Of a DNA stretch of 64,000 bases, positions 9,142 to 18,016 are shown one piece after another. The position numbers were made by a program, and so were the translations under genes. How positions within the stretch are numbered: position 1 is the stretch's first letter; every line of letters begins with the position of its first letter. This stretch comes from JAICMB01 sp963838885 (lineage in GTDB: Bacteria > Acidobacteriota > Terriglobia > Bryobacterales > Bryobacteraceae). Below the pieces are notes generated by a model. It was not told where the DNA came from. It did not search any database and saw nothing but the letters and a program-made list of their open reading frames with translations. The stretch spans positions 1 to 64,000 of the forward strand of contig CAWITB010000037.1 of the NCBI GenBank assembly GCA_963838885.1. The letters run 5' to 3'.

Positions 9142-9579
9142 TTAGCTGACAATCGGGTCGGCCGCGGCCTCTTCCATTCCATAAGCCGCGCGTATTTTCA
9201 GAGCTTCGGCAACGGCCTGCGAATCCTCGTTGGCGTCGATCTCAACAATCTTCCCCCAACGCATTTTGATGACGTGGACACCGTGGTTGTGATACGTCGA
9301 GCCGTCGGGAAGCGAATCCGTGTTGGTCCAACGCACGATTATCGTGATGTTGTGCGGCAGACCCTTCACCCAGACGTCATGAACGGTCAGCTTCATATCC
9401 GGCCCGAGACGCGCGAGTCTTTTCAGCCACCGGCCGAGCGCTTCCCGGTCGTGCCGCTCACCACCCAGAGCGTGCGTTCTACCGAAACGATGGTGCAGGT
9501 TTGGGACACAGTCTTTCAGTAACGAATCGCAATCCCGCTGATTGACCCGCTCGAAGTTCTTCCTAGCGATCCGCTTCAC
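9142..9579 (-). CDS. SnoaL/NTF2-like protein
   Basis: About 146 residues of the SnoaL-like cone fold: RIARKNFERVNQRD, then HHRFGRTHALGG, DREALGRWLKRL, VHDVWVKG, IIVRWTNTD, YHNHGVHVIKMRWGKIVEID and a helical tail. Members are small ligand-binding or cyclase-like enzymes, often of unknown substrate. The start is uncertain: I chose GTG 9579 (VKRIARK), but the frame is open further upstream and the true start may be lost. A neighbour on the other side cannot be identified. Confidence 0.7.
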   Translation of the reverse strand: MKRIARKNFERVNQRDCDSLLKDCVPNLHHRFGRTHALGGERHDREALGRWLKRLARLGPDMKLTVHDVWVKGLPHNITIIVRWTNTDSLPDGSTYHNHGVHVIKMRWGKIVEIDANEDSQAVAEALKIRAAYGMEEAAADPIVS

Positions 9580-10181
9580 AATGGCCGTACATGTCTGCCC
9601 TCCAGATGTTCGTCCCGTTTTCCGGGCTGCTGATGCAAGTATCGACCACAATGCGTATGCACTGGCGAAGGCCAATCATGGCGCGCCGGGTGTCGATGGG
9701 CGAGAACGTCCCGGTCGGCCAGGTAAAAGTATGCGCTTCCTTCGTCCGGCTTTCCAAAGTCTCCAGATGGTCTGGAAGGCCGTGTACGTCTTCCCTGTCC
9801 CCCGTCGGGTCCAACACTCAACGTCATATCGATGACGAGCAGCCGCACGCGAGTTCCCGATTGTTGATCAGGAATGAACCGGGCTGCCGACCGGTTTCCG
9901 GTCGAACCGCCGGACCGGTCCCTGCCGCCCAAAGAAAAGGTCAGTCAGGAACAACAGCACCTTTTCATCGCGCCTGTGCGCGAGCTCCACCGGATACTTG
10001 TAGAAGGCGTCAGACCGCAACTTTGCGCCACCCCTCGCCGGGTTCGCCATGTGGCTGAGCCTGGGAGAGCGGCATATACGTGCCGCGCCGGTTCGTTTGA
10101 GGCGCCGTATGCGGCTCAGAGCTATCGCGGCGAGATTCGAATGGCATCAGCGTTAAACTACGGACATATGGAGTGGCGGAG
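9580..10181. other. gap with unrecognised fragments
   Basis: A minus-strand frame at 9868-10050 contains SDAFYKYPVELAHRRDEKVL and LFLTDLFFGRQ, which looks like real protein but matches no family I know. Minus-strand 9600-9800 also looks weakly coding. No RNA or regulatory feature is apparent. Confidence 0.3.
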
Positions 10182-10616
10182 ATGACGAAGGAATGTACCC
10201 AAGCGGCACCCGTTGCAGAAACCGAGTTGGCCCAGACGGTCAAAGCTATGAGGCCGATGGTGCCGGCCAAAAACTTCGCGACCAGCCGACGTCTTTATGA
10301 AGTGCTGGGCTTTCGTCCGGAAGTACTGGCTGAGGGCCTGGTTGAGATGCACTTGGACAGATACTCTTTTATTCTCCAGGATTACTATGTGGAGCAGTGG
10401 GCCAACAATCTCGTATTTCACATGCGTGCCTCGGACGTGAATCTGTGGTGGAATCGCATCGTTTCGCTGAAGTTGGCGGAACGCTACGCTATAACAGCGA
10501 AAGAGCCGCATCCGGAAAGTTGGGGAATGGTTGCCAGTATAATTGATCCATCTGGCGTGCTCTGGAGAATTGCCGGGTCTCCTCCGACCAATCCCGCGAT
10601 GCGTTCGGCAGATTGA
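10182..10616 (+). CDS. VOC superfamily (glyoxalase-like) protein
   Basis: A 144-residue single-module vicinal-oxygen-chelate protein. The beta-alpha-beta-beta-beta pattern shows in MVPAKNFATSRRLYEVLGF, LVEMHLDRYSFILQDYYVEQ, FHMRASDVNLWW and SIIDPSGVLWRIA. Start ATG 10182 has a GGAG eight bases upstream; a GTG at 10173 is also in frame. The metal ligands are not obvious, so it may be a binding or dioxygenase-like member rather than an enzyme of known type. It is convergent with the PQQ dehydrogenase gene. Confidence 0.8.
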   Translation: MTKECTQAAPVAETELAQTVKAMRPMVPAKNFATSRRLYEVLGFRPEVLAEGLVEMHLDRYSFILQDYYVEQWANNLVFHMRASDVNLWWNRIVSLKLAERYAITAKEPHPESWGMVASIIDPSGVLWRIAGSPPTNPAMRSAD

Positions 10617-10642
10617 CGATTTGTGGGCGCGGCGGGTCAGGC

Positions 10643-12184
10643 CTATAGCCCGAATGCGATAATGCTGGAGCCGGACGCCACTGCAATGTACTGCTTTCCG
10701 TTGAAAGAGTAGGTGATCGGCGGAGCCGATATAGCCGCGCCGGTCTGAAATTTCCAAAGTACCTTTCCGCTCGTCGCATCAAAAGCGATTAGATATCCGT
10801 ATGTGTCACCTGTAAACACCAATCCTCCGGCGGCGGCCAGCGCCCCCGCCGATGGCGCATGCAGCATCTCGAAACGCCATTTCGTTTCTCCGGTTGCAGG
10901 ATCCACGGCGATAAAAGAGCCCGCAGCCGGATCTTTTTCCACATCATCCACGGTGCTGAGCTGATACCACTGGCCTTCCAGCGCCTCGTGCTTTGTCTTG
11001 TAGAATACGTGGCACCCGTCAGTCGAGCCAAAGTAATACAGGTTGGACTGCGGGCTGTACGCCGTAGCTTGCCAGTTATGGCCGCCGCCCAGACCCGGAC
11101 AGGTGATGGCGCCCTCCTCGGCCGGCTCATGGCCGGGCAACAGCATTGGCCGATTATTCCGGCCAATGCCAGATGCCCATGTAACTTTCGTATACGCCTT
11201 CGTCGCGAGTACTTTGCCGTTGGTGCGATCCAGTGCGTAGAAGAATCCGTTCCGGTTCGCTTGGATTACCGCTTTCACCTTCTGGCCGCGCAGGTTGAGG
11301 TCGACCAGCACGGGATCGCTGACGGCATCCCAATCATGCGTGTCGTGCGGAGTAAATTGATAGTGCCATTTAAGCTTGCCTGTGTCCGGATCGAGCGCAA
11401 CAATGCTGCATGTATACAAATTGTCACCAGGCCGCAGATCGCCGTTCATGTCAGGGCCGGGATTTCCGGTGCCCCAGTAAATAAGATTTAATTCGGGATC
11501 ATAGGTGCCAGTGATCCACGTCGATCCTCCCCCGCGTTGCCAAGCCTCGCCATCCCAGCTCTCGGCACCAGGTTCTCCCGGAGCCGGCACCGTATAGAAT
11601 CGCCAGACCCGTTTGCCTGTCGCCGCCTCGTATGCATCCACAAAGCCGCGAATCCCGAATTCCGCTCCCGCCGTGCCGGTGATGACCAGGTCTTTTACCA
11701 CAATCGGTGCGGCGGTTCCACTGTAGCCCTTGCGGTAATCTGCAATCTCCGTGTCCCACAACAATGTGCCGGTTTTCTTGTCAAGAGCGATCAGGTGATC
11801 CTCAATGGTGACTTTGAAGAGCCTATCTCCGGAAATCGCGAATCCGCGGTTTACCTCACCGCAGCACAGCCCGAGGCCCTTGGGCGGGATCGTGGCATAA
11901 CGCCAAATCTCCTTGCCGGTCCGGAGGTCCAGTGCGAAAGCATGGTTCGACGGTCCTGTAAGAAACATGAGACCGCCGTCCACAAGGGGTGTTGTCTCCA
12001 TTTGCCCGTGAACGCCACTTTGCCAGATCCAGCGGGGCGCCAAGCCACCGATGTTGGCGCCATGGATCTGGTCCAGCTCGCTATATCGCCAGCCCGCGTT
12101 GCCGCCTCCGTACGTCCGCCACCCCGTATCTTGGCCGCGCAGAGCGGCGATTGCCAAAAGCACTCCAAGTATGCGATTGATCAT
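10643..12184 (-). CDS. PQQ-dependent alcohol dehydrogenase, lanthanide-type signature
   Basis: A 513-residue periplasmic quinoprotein with a signal peptide (MINRILGVLLAIAALRGQ) and an eight-bladed propeller of repeated W motifs. The vicinal cysteines that stack on PQQ are C107-C108 (LGLCCGEV). Metal ligands align as E175 (GAEFGIRG), N241 (GTGNPGPD) and catalytic D284. A second aspartate, D286 (HDWDAV), sits two residues on, the position that marks lanthanide-dependent XoxF/ExaF/PedH enzymes. It overlaps the upstream dihaem cytochrome by ATGA, so electrons probably pass to that protein. The substrate is unknown; it is shorter than classical methanol dehydrogenase (about 600 residues). Confidence 0.92.
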   Translation of the reverse strand: MINRILGVLLAIAALRGQDTGWRTYGGGNAGWRYSELDQIHGANIGGLAPRWIWQSGVHGQMETTPLVDGGLMFLTGPSNHAFALDLRTGKEIWRYATIPPKGLGLCCGEVNRGFAISGDRLFKVTIEDHLIALDKKTGTLLWDTEIADYRKGYSGTAAPIVVKDLVITGTAGAEFGIRGFVDAYEAATGKRVWRFYTVPAPGEPGAESWDGEAWQRGGGSTWITGTYDPELNLIYWGTGNPGPDMNGDLRPGDNLYTCSIVALDPDTGKLKWHYQFTPHDTHDWDAVSDPVLVDLNLRGQKVKAVIQANRNGFFYALDRTNGKVLATKAYTKVTWASGIGRNNRPMLLPGHEPAEEGAITCPGLGGGHNWQATAYSPQSNLYYFGSTDGCHVFYKTKHEALEGQWYQLSTVDDVEKDPAAGSFIAVDPATGETKWRFEMLHAPSAGALAAAGGLVFTGDTYGYLIAFDATSGKVLWKFQTGAAISAPPITYSFNGKQYIAVASGSSIIAFGL

Positions 12185-12957
12185 TGCGACTGGTGTTCTC
12201 CTCGCAGCGTTGACAAGTACGCGAGCAGATCGTCCAGATCCTTCGGGGTAAACAGGTTTCCGTAATTGCCCGGCATGAGCGATTCCCTCCCGCGTTTCAA
12301 TGATCGCAGTTTGTCCTTGTCGAATGAATAGAACTTCCCAGAAAGATCGAACAACTGCACTGTGAAGTTGTCGAGTCCGCGCTCGGTTCCAGTAATCTTT
12401 GTACCGTCCTGAGTCACAATTGAAACCGTGTGATAGCCATTCGCTATATCTGCGCTGGGATCGACAACAGAGGCGCGAATATATTCATAACTACGCTGCC
12501 GGCCGATGCGTGAAAGATCGGGCCCTGAAATCCCGCCTTTCCCATCCACGCCGTGGCAGGCTTCGCAATTTCCCTTGCCCCGAAACAGGGCTCTACCGCG
12601 CGCCGCATCTCCATTCAATGCGATGCGCGACCCAGCCGGGTTTAGCGAGCGAAGGAAGACGATAATGCGCCAGATATTGTCCTCCGATAAGACCCCGCCA
12701 TAGCTTTCCATCTCACTTCCCGCAACCCCTTGCGAGATGGCGCGGAACAGATCGGCGTCGTGCTCGCCAGAATTGAAAACACCACGCGAGAGATCGGGAC
12801 CTCGCCCGCCTTGCGCACGAATACCGTGGCATGGAGCGCAGTAGATGCGAAAAACGCCTTTACCGACCTCCGCGGCTGTACGCTCCATCCCAAACGGATT
12901 GGCAGGCTGAGCAACAGCGGCGAACGCGAACAACAGAATCGGTCCGAATCGCAGCAT
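12181..12957 (-). CDS. dihaem cytochrome c, partner of PQQ dehydrogenase
   Basis: A 258-residue exported protein (signal peptide MLRFGPILLFAFAAVAQ) with two c-type haem sites: CAPCHG near residue 40 and CEACHG near residue 131. Each is followed by a distal methionine candidate (EMESYGG; SLMPGNYG). The second domain resembles cytochromes of PVC/acidobacterial dehydrogenases (SRIGRQRSYEYIRASVVDPSA). The last four bases overlap the start of the PQQ dehydrogenase, so the two are translationally coupled and likely form an electron-transfer pair in the periplasm. Confidence 0.92.
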   Translation of the reverse strand: MLRFGPILLFAFAAVAQPANPFGMERTAAEVGKGVFRIYCAPCHGIRAQGGRGPDLSRGVFNSGEHDADLFRAISQGVAGSEMESYGGVLSEDNIWRIIVFLRSLNPAGSRIALNGDAARGRALFRGKGNCEACHGVDGKGGISGPDLSRIGRQRSYEYIRASVVDPSADIANGYHTVSIVTQDGTKITGTERGLDNFTVQLFDLSGKFYSFDKDKLRSLKRGRESLMPGNYGNLFTPKDLDDLLAYLSTLRGEHQSQ

Positions 12958-12974
12958 AGGTTTTACGATGATAC

Positions 12975-13110
12975 ACCTGCCACTGGGTCGCGTTCCTCAG
13001 CGCCTCCAGCGTAGCGCCAGAGGATCGCCGCAGCAGGACGAAAATGAGCTCAGCCTTGATACGTTTCGGCGGGATTAGGCGGACTTCTGGGGCGATCGGC
13101 GCTCCGGGTT
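12975..13110 (-). pseudogene. DUF3489 domain fragment
   Basis: The minus strand reads PPKRIKAELIFVLLRRSSGA, then TLEALRNATQWQ. It matches the start of DUF3489, a short winged-helix-like domain (TKxxxxIxLLxRPxGATLxELxxATGWQ). The second half is out of frame or missing. It lies next to an APS kinase fragment and appears to be decayed coding DNA. Confidence 0.5.
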
Positions 13111-13134
13111 TGCCGTCAGCGCGGCTTTCGACAA

Positions 13135-13420
13135 TCACTTGGCGACCCGAGTGTTCGGGGGAAGCGCTCCCGTTCTCGATGGGGACGGTGTTGCATCTGG
13201 AGCCTGCGGAGGCCGGCTCAACGGATCGGACATTCCCGTGAAATTTTGGATTTGGCCTTGAAGCGCTTTCCTGCAGAGCCCCTTCACATCGCGCTCGACC
13301 AGCACGGCCAGCGGACACTCCAGATACACCTCAAAAATCGGGATTCGCGCCCGGATCTCTTTACGCGCCGCACGGTATGCGATATGGCAGTTAAGAGCTG
13401 CTTGGTTGCTTGTTCGCGAC
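13135..13420 (-). pseudogene. cysC: adenylylsulfate kinase fragment
   Basis: The frame contains YRAARKEIRARI, IFEVYLECPLAVLVERDVKG and KALQGQIQNFTGMSDP. These match the C-terminal third of APS kinase (FxEVYxxCPLxVxxxRDxKGLYxKAxxGxIxxFTGxSDPYExP). The P-loop and N-terminal half are absent, and the last turn is out of frame. APS kinase phosphorylates adenosine phosphosulfate in sulfate assimilation. This piece is dead. Confidence 0.65.
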
Positions 13421-13677
13421 GGAGCTCTCGCCGTAGCCGAATCGTCTCTCTGCTCTCCGCGAGTTTCGCCGCGTTCACCGGGATTGCGCCCCGCACTGAA
13501 CCGGGAGAAAGTCATTCATACATTCACCCTCGGGTCACTTTTCACCGCACGGCTGGGGGCATGTTCACCACGGCGCCGATTACGTCCAACCCTGGCCACC
13601 TGGAAACGAAACCACCGGCCAGATCACGTTCATAATAGTAGGCCCCCTGAGAGATACGCTCATGCGGCCAAATAGAG

Positions 13678-13683
13678 TATAAT
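13678..13683 (+). promoter_or_regulatory. possible -10 box of the TPR-caspase-kinase cluster
   Basis: A perfect TATAAT lies 26 bases before the ATG of the first cluster gene. No good -35 hexamer is visible 16-18 bases upstream, so this is only a candidate. Confidence 0.3.
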
Positions 13684-13709
13684 ACCAAGTCGCGAGGACA
13701 GTAAAACAG

Positions 13710-16184
13710 ATGTGCCGGAATTGTTTGGCGGGGTACGGATTTGTCCTCCTTGCGGCGCATGGCGCGCTAGCGGGAGTCTTGGTCTCGCGCTCCTCGGGAA
13801 AGCTACAATTCACGGACGTATTTGCCGTCCTGGTCCAGGGCAAGGACAAGGCGCTTAGTCTCGGCAGCGATCCTAACAACGCGACGCCGTTGAATAAGTT
13901 GTCGGCGGTTCACCTCAACGGCACGTTATTGAAACACGCCGATTCGGGTACGCTTGCGCTCTATGCCGATGGCACGGCGGAATTCCTGCTCCCGCAGGGC
14001 CTTCCGAAAAACGCCTCCGGCCCCCCTGCGGCGATTTGGCGCACTGCGGCCATTACATACAAGAAATCGCAGTCCGATAAAGCGCCGGGCAGCGTCCCGG
14101 CGGAGGAATTCGTCGCATTCGTGCCAGACGGAACGGCGGGACTGGCGCGGCTGTGCATGGACGAGCGCGCCATGGAGCTGATCGGCGGCAAAGGCAAAGC
14201 ATTCTCCATGCAAATGGAATTCATTCCGGCACTAGTAAACGCGCATCGCTCCGATACGGCTGTGGCGCCTCTTCAAAAATACATCGAGAACGCCATGTCG
14301 AGGCGTTTTGAGCAGTTCGAGTCGGGAACGGCTAGCCTCGATGTCCTAAATCAGGCCCTCTCGTTCGCGCAGTTGTCCGCGGCCGTGTATCCGGACGACG
14401 CCGTCCAGACAAAATTGCGAGCCACGCTTGCCGGCCGGAAGGCCTGGATCGATCGCAGAGTTGCAATCCTGCGCGCCTTCGCCGCGGCTGGACGGTGGGA
14501 TGCGTTTCTGCTCGCTTGCCGCGATCTCGAGCCCTACGAATTGGCTTTCCCAGAGGTGCTCAACAAGCGCAACGAAGCGCTGAAGCACAGCCTCGAAACG
14601 CATCGCGGGAGCGGCGATCAAAGAATGGCGGAGCAGGAGTACGGCGCCGCGTATCGGGAGTACCGGCTGGCGACTTACCGCCAGCCCTCGGATGCGGTTC
14701 TGCAGGAAGAAGCAAGGCAGGCCTGGACGGAATATTCGCGCCGCTTCGCCATCGATCATCAAACGAAACGGGCCTCCCTGAGCGCAGGGCCGCGCGACGC
14801 CATCGCTCGCGATTTGCATTTCGCGGACAGGAGCAAACAGGACAAGAAACTGGATGAAGCGCTCAAGAACGTCCTCGACGCGGAGGCGATTTTGCGCAAG
14901 GCCGTGCCGGATAACGCCACCGCTCCGCAATCGTTGGATATCCTGTACAAGAAGGCCGAGATACTGGGCGCCCAAGCGCGAATCTCCGAGGCGCTCGCCG
15001 CACTCGACGAATACGATTTGAGGGCCGTTGACGACGAACGGGCCAAAGCCAACCAGCTCCGCTCGGAGCTCCTCTACGATCTCAACAAGACTCTTACTGA
15101 GGCGCGCGCGGAAGTGCGCAAGGCCTGGGCAGAATCGAGCTTCCATCGCGCCCGCGAGCTGACTTTGCAAGGATTGCTCGCCAGGGACGACGATCCGGAA
15201 CTGTTGTACGACGCCGGAGTGTTATCGATTATTACGCGCGACCAGCAGGCCGGCAAGAAATACCTTACGAAATATCTGGACGTTGCCAACGCGCTCGATG
15301 CTAACGCCGGAGACCGCGCCAAAGTCCGGCGGCTCTTGCCCTCTTTACGCGACGCCGATACAAAGACCGGCGCGACGTCCGGCATAACAGCGGAAGGGCA
15401 GCCCAATTGGATGTCCGGCTTGAAGCTTCCGCCAGGAGTGTTCTATTGCGCCGCGAGCCTGGCGTTTCAACCCAAAATCGAGCACATCGACGCCTCCAAT
15501 AAACTGAAAGTCTCTTTTTCGTGGCAGGGTGACCGTTTGCAGGCGATCGTTCCGATGTTCGACAAGAACGAACATGTCAGCGGTGAGAAAACCATTGCTT
15601 TCACCTACGATGAGAAAGCGCCCATGGTCATTGCGGCCGCTTACGATCGGGCGCGGCCCATTGCCGGAGACGCGGACGAAATCGTCAAGCGCTCCTCGGT
15701 GGTGCTGGCGAACAATCCCTATGTCGACCCCGCCGCCGCCGGGAAGCTCACGGGCAAGGACCTGGCGTTAGGCATCGCGGGCAATCGCTTTTTCAATCCC
15801 TTCGTGTGGGAGAAGATTCATCAGTTTCGGTTCACCTACGACGCCAACGGACGCGTCGCGCAGGCGCGCGAGATCGTGGATCAAAGAGGGGCGGCGGCAA
15901 CGCTGCTCGAATTCGATTGGGATGGAATGCGGCTCACGGCGGTGCGCGGCTATGACGGAGCCGATGAGCGCCGTCGAGCGAAAATTTACGAGCGCACTCT
16001 GCAATATGACAGCAGACGTCTGCTTTCCGAAGAGATTCAGAGCGAAGGCAAGACCTCGCGAATCAAGTACGTATACAAGGGCGACCGCCTGATATCGGCG
16101 GCGTGCGAGAAAGACCTGACGCTCGATGGCCGCCAGCGGCAGGTGTTTTTTGCAGGCAATTCGCCCACCACGGAAGTGAAATGA
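13710..16184 (+). CDS. large secreted TPR-like protein of unknown function
   Basis: An 824-residue protein with an N-terminal signal region (FVLLAAHGALAG). The first 180 residues form an unrecognised beta-rich domain. Residues 190-560 are helical and TPR-like (AEQEYGAAYREYRLATYRQPS; EALAALDEYDL; LLYDAGVLSIITRDQQAGKKYL). A C-terminal beta-rich domain (about 600-824) has RHS-like short strands (RFTYDANGRVAQAREIVDQR). It opens a cluster and overlaps the caspase gene by ATGA. The protein is probably a periplasmic scaffold, inferred from TPR content and its enzymatic neighbours. I do not recognise a named family. Confidence 0.85.
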   Translation: MCRNCLAGYGFVLLAAHGALAGVLVSRSSGKLQFTDVFAVLVQGKDKALSLGSDPNNATPLNKLSAVHLNGTLLKHADSGTLALYADGTAEFLLPQGLPKNASGPPAAIWRTAAITYKKSQSDKAPGSVPAEEFVAFVPDGTAGLARLCMDERAMELIGGKGKAFSMQMEFIPALVNAHRSDTAVAPLQKYIENAMSRRFEQFESGTASLDVLNQALSFAQLSAAVYPDDAVQTKLRATLAGRKAWIDRRVAILRAFAAAGRWDAFLLACRDLEPYELAFPEVLNKRNEALKHSLETHRGSGDQRMAEQEYGAAYREYRLATYRQPSDAVLQEEARQAWTEYSRRFAIDHQTKRASLSAGPRDAIARDLHFADRSKQDKKLDEALKNVLDAEAILRKAVPDNATAPQSLDILYKKAEILGAQARISEALAALDEYDLRAVDDERAKANQLRSELLYDLNKTLTEARAEVRKAWAESSFHRARELTLQGLLARDDDPELLYDAGVLSIITRDQQAGKKYLTKYLDVANALDANAGDRAKVRRLLPSLRDADTKTGATSGITAEGQPNWMSGLKLPPGVFYCAASLAFQPKIEHIDASNKLKVSFSWQGDRLQAIVPMFDKNEHVSGEKTIAFTYDEKAPMVIAAAYDRARPIAGDADEIVKRSSVVLANNPYVDPAAAGKLTGKDLALGIAGNRFFNPFVWEKIHQFRFTYDANGRVAQAREIVDQRGAAATLLEFDWDGMRLTAVRGYDGADERRRAKIYERTLQYDSRRLLSEEIQSEGKTSRIKYVYKGDRLISAACEKDLTLDGRQRQVFFAGNSPTTEVK

Positions 16185-18016
16185 AACGCCGCCTGATTTT
16201 CCATCTCCACTTTACGCTTGCGGCAGCCGTTTGCCTGGTTACCGCAACGGCTCCGCTGTGGGCTCAGGAGGAAGGGAAGCGCGTCGCGTTGATCATAGGC
16301 AATGACGCGTATACGCTCGCCCCCTTGCAAAATGCCGTCAACGACGCGCGCGCCATGGATAAAGCGCTGCGCGGCGCGGGCTTCAAGACCAAGCTGCTTG
16401 AAAATGCTTCGAAGGACGTAATTGACGACGCGCTGGGCTCGCTGGCCGATTCCTTGGGACCGGATGACACCGCGTTGTTCTACTACGCCGGGCATGCCTT
16501 CCAGATCGAAAACGAGAATTTCATCGTGCCGGTCGATTTCAAGCCGGCCAGCGGCATTTCGCAGGCGAAAAATCGCTGCGTGTCTCTGGCGCAGTTGTTC
16601 GATCAGTTAAATCGCACGCGTGCCAAGGCGCGGATCATGATTCTCGATGCGTGCCGCGGAAACCCTCTCGCCGAAAAGTACTCTCTCAGAGCGGGTTTGG
16701 CGCAGCCCGTTACGGCCGCCGGAGGAACGTATGTGGCCTTCTCGACCGGTCCCAACGAGGTCGCCATGGATAATCCCGACGGACGCAATAGCTGGTTCAC
16801 GGAAGCGTTGTCGGACCTGATCTCGCAACCTGGTGAAGCGCTTGAAATCAACGATGTCTTTACGCGCGTGCGGGGACGAGTGCAGGCCGAAACCGAGAAC
16901 CGGCAGACGCCTTGGTCGCAATCGAGCCTCGGCCGCCGCTTTTATTTCCGCGCCCCTTCTCAACAGGATACTGACAACGATCCCACCCTGGTCGAGAAAT
17001 GGATGAGCGATGCGCTGCTGCGCGAGCAGCGGGAAGATTGGACCGACGCCATCGAGCTGCTGAACATGGTATTGAAAAAGGCCAACGGCCCCACTCAAGC
17101 CGCCGCGAAAGCGAAACTTCCGTACTTGATTGCGCGTCGCGACGCTCGCGCCAGCTTCGAGGCAGGCCAGTATGCGCAAGCCGCCGCGCTCTACAAGCAG
17201 GCGTTTCGCATCGACCCGTTCGCCATGGACGCGGCCTTCGAGGGAGCCACGAGTTTTCTTCTGAGCGACCGGCTGACGGAAGCGATTCCCCTGCTTCAGG
17301 CGATACGCGTTCGCGGCGCGTCGGCTTCCGTTGGAGAGGCGGACGCGGTTCTCCGCGAGCTGGCCTCTGTTTCTCCCGAAGCGGCGGAGGAGATCAAGAC
17401 CGCCGCGCCGCTTCCGCCGCCAGTGGAGGAAGTGTTCAGCGGTATAACCTTCGGCATGCCGGATTGGCGCGCCGGGATGCGGTACGTGCAGTCGACCCCG
17501 GCGGAATTGGGGGTGTGGGTGAGGGAAGCCTCAGCAGCGATTCCCACCGTCATTGTCGCCGGCCGGGCGGCGGTTCCGACCGCGCCCGGACCAGCTCCGG
17601 CAGCGGCGAGTTCGGCGGTTGCAACCACGGCGGCGCCAGCCGTACCGGCAAGCCCCCCGAAAATCGAACAAATCGCGGCGCCGCCGATAACCGAGCATGC
17701 GTTTCACCTCGAGGTGGTCACAGTCGGCGGAACGCGCGAGCTCGACTACAGAGATGTCGAGGAGCCCACGCCGGGGCGCCCCAAGCCGGAGCGAAAACCG
17801 CCAACGAACGAGTTCGGGTTTGTTCAGATCGAGGGTCCTGTGGCAGACACCACAGTGCTGATCGACGGAAAACCGGCGGAAAAAACGAGCACGGGCAAGC
17901 TGCGGCTGGCGCCTGGGAAATATCAGATACGGGCGGTGCGGGACGGCAAAATCGTGTACCAACAGGACGCGGAAGTCTTGCCCACGAAGACCATCACGAT
18001 TGTGGTGCAGCAATGA
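16181..18016 (+). CDS. exported caspase-family (C14) peptidase with TPR and PEGA-like domains
   Basis: A 611-residue protein. Signal peptide MKRRLIFHLHFTLAAAVCLV…AQ, then a caspase domain (about 33-265) with catalytic H105 (YYAGHAF) and C158 (LDACRGNP). RVALIIGNDAY opens the fold. TPR-like helices follow (about 280-400), then a proline/alanine-rich linker and a C-terminal PEGA-like domain (FVQIEGPVADTTVLIDGKPA). Start ATG 16181 overlaps the preceding stop; upstream in-frame codons belong to the overlap and are rejected. Metacaspase-like enzymes cleave after basic or acidic residues; the target here is unknown. Export argues against a cytoplasmic suicide role. Confidence 0.92.
   Translation: MKRRLIFHLHFTLAAAVCLVTATAPLWAQEEGKRVALIIGNDAYTLAPLQNAVNDARAMDKALRGAGFKTKLLENASKDVIDDALGSLADSLGPDDTALFYYAGHAFQIENENFIVPVDFKPASGISQAKNRCVSLAQLFDQLNRTRAKARIMILDACRGNPLAEKYSLRAGLAQPVTAAGGTYVAFSTGPNEVAMDNPDGRNSWFTEALSDLISQPGEALEINDVFTRVRGRVQAETENRQTPWSQSSLGRRFYFRAPSQQDTDNDPTLVEKWMSDALLREQREDWTDAIELLNMVLKKANGPTQAAAKAKLPYLIARRDARASFEAGQYAQAAALYKQAFRIDPFAMDAAFEGATSFLLSDRLTEAIPLLQAIRVRGASASVGEADAVLRELASVSPEAAEEIKTAAPLPPPVEEVFSGITFGMPDWRAGMRYVQSTPAELGVWVREASAAIPTVIVAGRAAVPTAPGPAPAAASSAVATTAAPAVPASPPKIEQIAAPPITEHAFHLEVVTVGGTRELDYRDVEEPTPGRPKPERKPPTNEFGFVQIEGPVADTTVLIDGKPAEKTSTGKLRLAPGKYQIRAVRDGKIVYQQDAEVLPTKTITIVVQQ

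Noticed and set aside
14346..15170. Long minus-strand frame inside the TPR gene
   Set aside because: High-GC shadow of the plus-strand gene, which has a signal peptide and coupling to its neighbour.
16103..16180. Upstream extension of the caspase gene
   Set aside because: It would remove the signal peptide from the N-terminus and overlaps the previous gene; ATG 16181 in an ATGA overlap is better.
16999..18012. Long plus-strand extension before the second TPR gene
   Set aside because: It is an Arg/Gly-rich shadow of the caspase frame; the signal peptide begins at ATG 18013.
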